Origin: JANLYQ01 sp031365725
GTDB taxonomy: Bacteria > Actinomycetota > Actinomycetes > JACCUZ01
DNA length: 64,000 nt
Assembly (NCBI GenBank): GCA_031365725.1
Contig: JANLYQ010000021.1
Coordinates: forward strand, 1 to 64,000
Direction of reading: 5' to 3'
In this document: positions 63,323 through 64,000 of the stretch, in pieces
Layout of the letters: each line of letters begins with the position of its first letter
Numbering within the stretch: position 1 is the first letter of the stretch
Translations under genes and position numbers: made by a program
The notes under the pieces: generated by a model
Told to the model about the DNA's origin: nothing
Databases searched by the model: none
What the model saw: only the letters and a program-made list of their open reading frames with translations

Positions 63323-64000
63323 AGGGTGAGGCGCTGCTTCGCGTACTGACCGAAGTTGTAGTAGGCGGCACACGCGCCCTCGGAGGAGACCATGCAGGTG
63401 CCGATCGGCGTCTCCGGCGTGCACGCGGTGCCGAACACCTTGCACTCCCAGGGCTTCAGCACGCCCTTGAGCACCTCCCCGCACTGGCAGGCCTTGGGGT
63501 CAGCCACCCGCACGCCCGGCAGGTCGTAACGCAGCTCGGCGTCGTAGTGGGCATACCGTGGGGACAGCTGCAAGGCGGAGTGCGCGATGGAGCCGAGACC
63601 GCGCCACTCGAAGAACGGCCGCAGCGAGAAGACATCAGCTAGCACCTTCAGGGCCACCGGGTTCCCGTCATACGCCACGACCCGGCTGTACTGGTTCTCG
63701 ACCTCCGCCCGTCCCTCGCTGAACTGCTTCATGATCATGTAGACCGACTGCAGCAGGTCCAGCGGTTCGAAGCCCGCACAGACCAGCGGCAGGCCGAAGT
63801 CCTTGGAGATCCACTCGTAGGGTCGGCAGCCGATCACCGTCGACACATGCCCCGGCCCGATGAAGGCATCCAGCCGCAGATCGGGCGAGTCGAGGATCGC
63901 CTTGATGGCCGGGATGATCGTGACGTGGTTGCAGAAGACGGAGAAGTTGTCTATCCCCTCGGCCTTGGCACGCAGCACCGTCAGGGCCGTGGACGGTGCA
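63307..64000 (-). CDS. hypD: Hydrogenase maturation factor HypD (N-terminus beyond the window)
   Basis: The last 231 or so residues. APSTALTVLRAKAEGIDNFS, VFCNHVTIIPAIKAILDSPD, FIGPGHVSTVIGCRPYEWIS, and the Cys-rich CQCGEVLKG ... ECKVFGTACTPETPIGTCMV, SSEGACAAYYNFG bind the [4Fe-4S] cluster. HypD with HypC assembles the Fe(CN)2CO unit. It is the upstream neighbour of hypE (49-base gap), so the rest of the hyp operon lies to the right. Confidence 0.96.
   Translation of the reverse strand, partial: APSTALTVLRAKAEGIDNFSVFCNHVTIIPAIKAILDSPDLRLDAFIGPGHVSTVIGCRPYEWISKDFGLPLVCAGFEPLDLLQSVYMIMKQFSEGRAEVENQYSRVVAYDGNPVALKVLADVFSLRPFFEWRGLGSIAHSALQLSPRYAHYDAELRYDLPGVRVADPKACQCGEVLKGVLKPWECKVFGTACTPETPIGTCMVSSEGACAAYYNFGQYAKQRLTLEVLQ

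Noticed and set aside
63257..63371. HypE extended N-terminus through the repeat
   Set aside because: It would overlap the conserved end of HypD and add 38 low-complexity residues; kept only as an alternative in the findings.

Overview
The window is GC-rich DNA, densely coded on both strands, with many GTG/TTG starts and 4-base stop/start overlaps. It reads as an actinobacterial chromosome. IdeR/DtxR, a mycothiol-type maleylpyruvate isomerase relative, actinobacterial family genes (DUF2510, DUF2530, DUF3027, DUF4383) and neighbourhoods such as radA-disA-mutY and ppk-mutT1 agree with this. A Micrococcales- or Nocardioides-like aerobe is my guess; the sequence does not settle the genus. I found no rRNA, tRNA, IS element, prophage or CRISPR array.

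Layout. 0-3.3 kb: a light cassette with a CarH/LitR-type B12 photoreceptor repressor, a xanthorhodopsin/Gloeobacter-type proton pump and Blh, which makes retinal; an operator-like repeat lies over the rhodopsin promoter. 3.3-7.2 kb: sugar-acid oxidation (IlvD/Edd dehydratase, Zn dehydrogenase, SMP-30 lactonase). 7.2-9.3 kb: a secreted beta-propeller and an RTX-repeat protein. 9.4-13 kb: ppk-mutT1. 13-14 kb: an NlpC/P60 cell-wall hydrolase behind a c-di-AMP (ydaO) riboswitch; the matching synthase disA is at 53 kb. 14-21 kb: rhodanese, ideR, an HTH_42 protein, an unexplained hairpin/mini-ORF element, pdxH, citrate synthase, GDPD, serC. 21-25 kb: a four-gene membrane glycolipid-like operon (flippase-like, GT4, PIG-L deacetylase, PAP2). 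25-33 kb: methyltransferase, MFS transporters, redox enzymes, MarR-MFS, and paired fluoride channels crcB-crcB. 33-44 kb: GAF-EAL protein, small membrane proteins, DUF3027, MFS, aldo/keto reductase, HAD, proC, proline dehydrogenase. 44-50 kb: ABC drug-type exporter with an adjacent TetR gene and a palindromic operator on a leaderless promoter, then ppx. 51-54 kb: radA, disA. 54-58 kb: cheB-cheR-cheW without cheA. 58-62 kb: mutY, a decayed aminoglycoside-phosphotransferase-like gene, a COG4586-type ABC exporter. 62-64 kb: hypE and partial hypD, the edge of a [NiFe]-hydrogenase maturation operon.

Together the rhodopsin and hydrogenase maturation genes suggest an aerobic heterotroph that supplements its energy supply with light and perhaps hydrogen. 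No carotenoid synthesis gene and no hydrogenase structural gene lies in the window, so both systems must be completed elsewhere. A recurring oddity is short tandem repeats that sit exactly on stop codons (RTX gene, methyltransferase, tetR, cheW, cheB, hypD).
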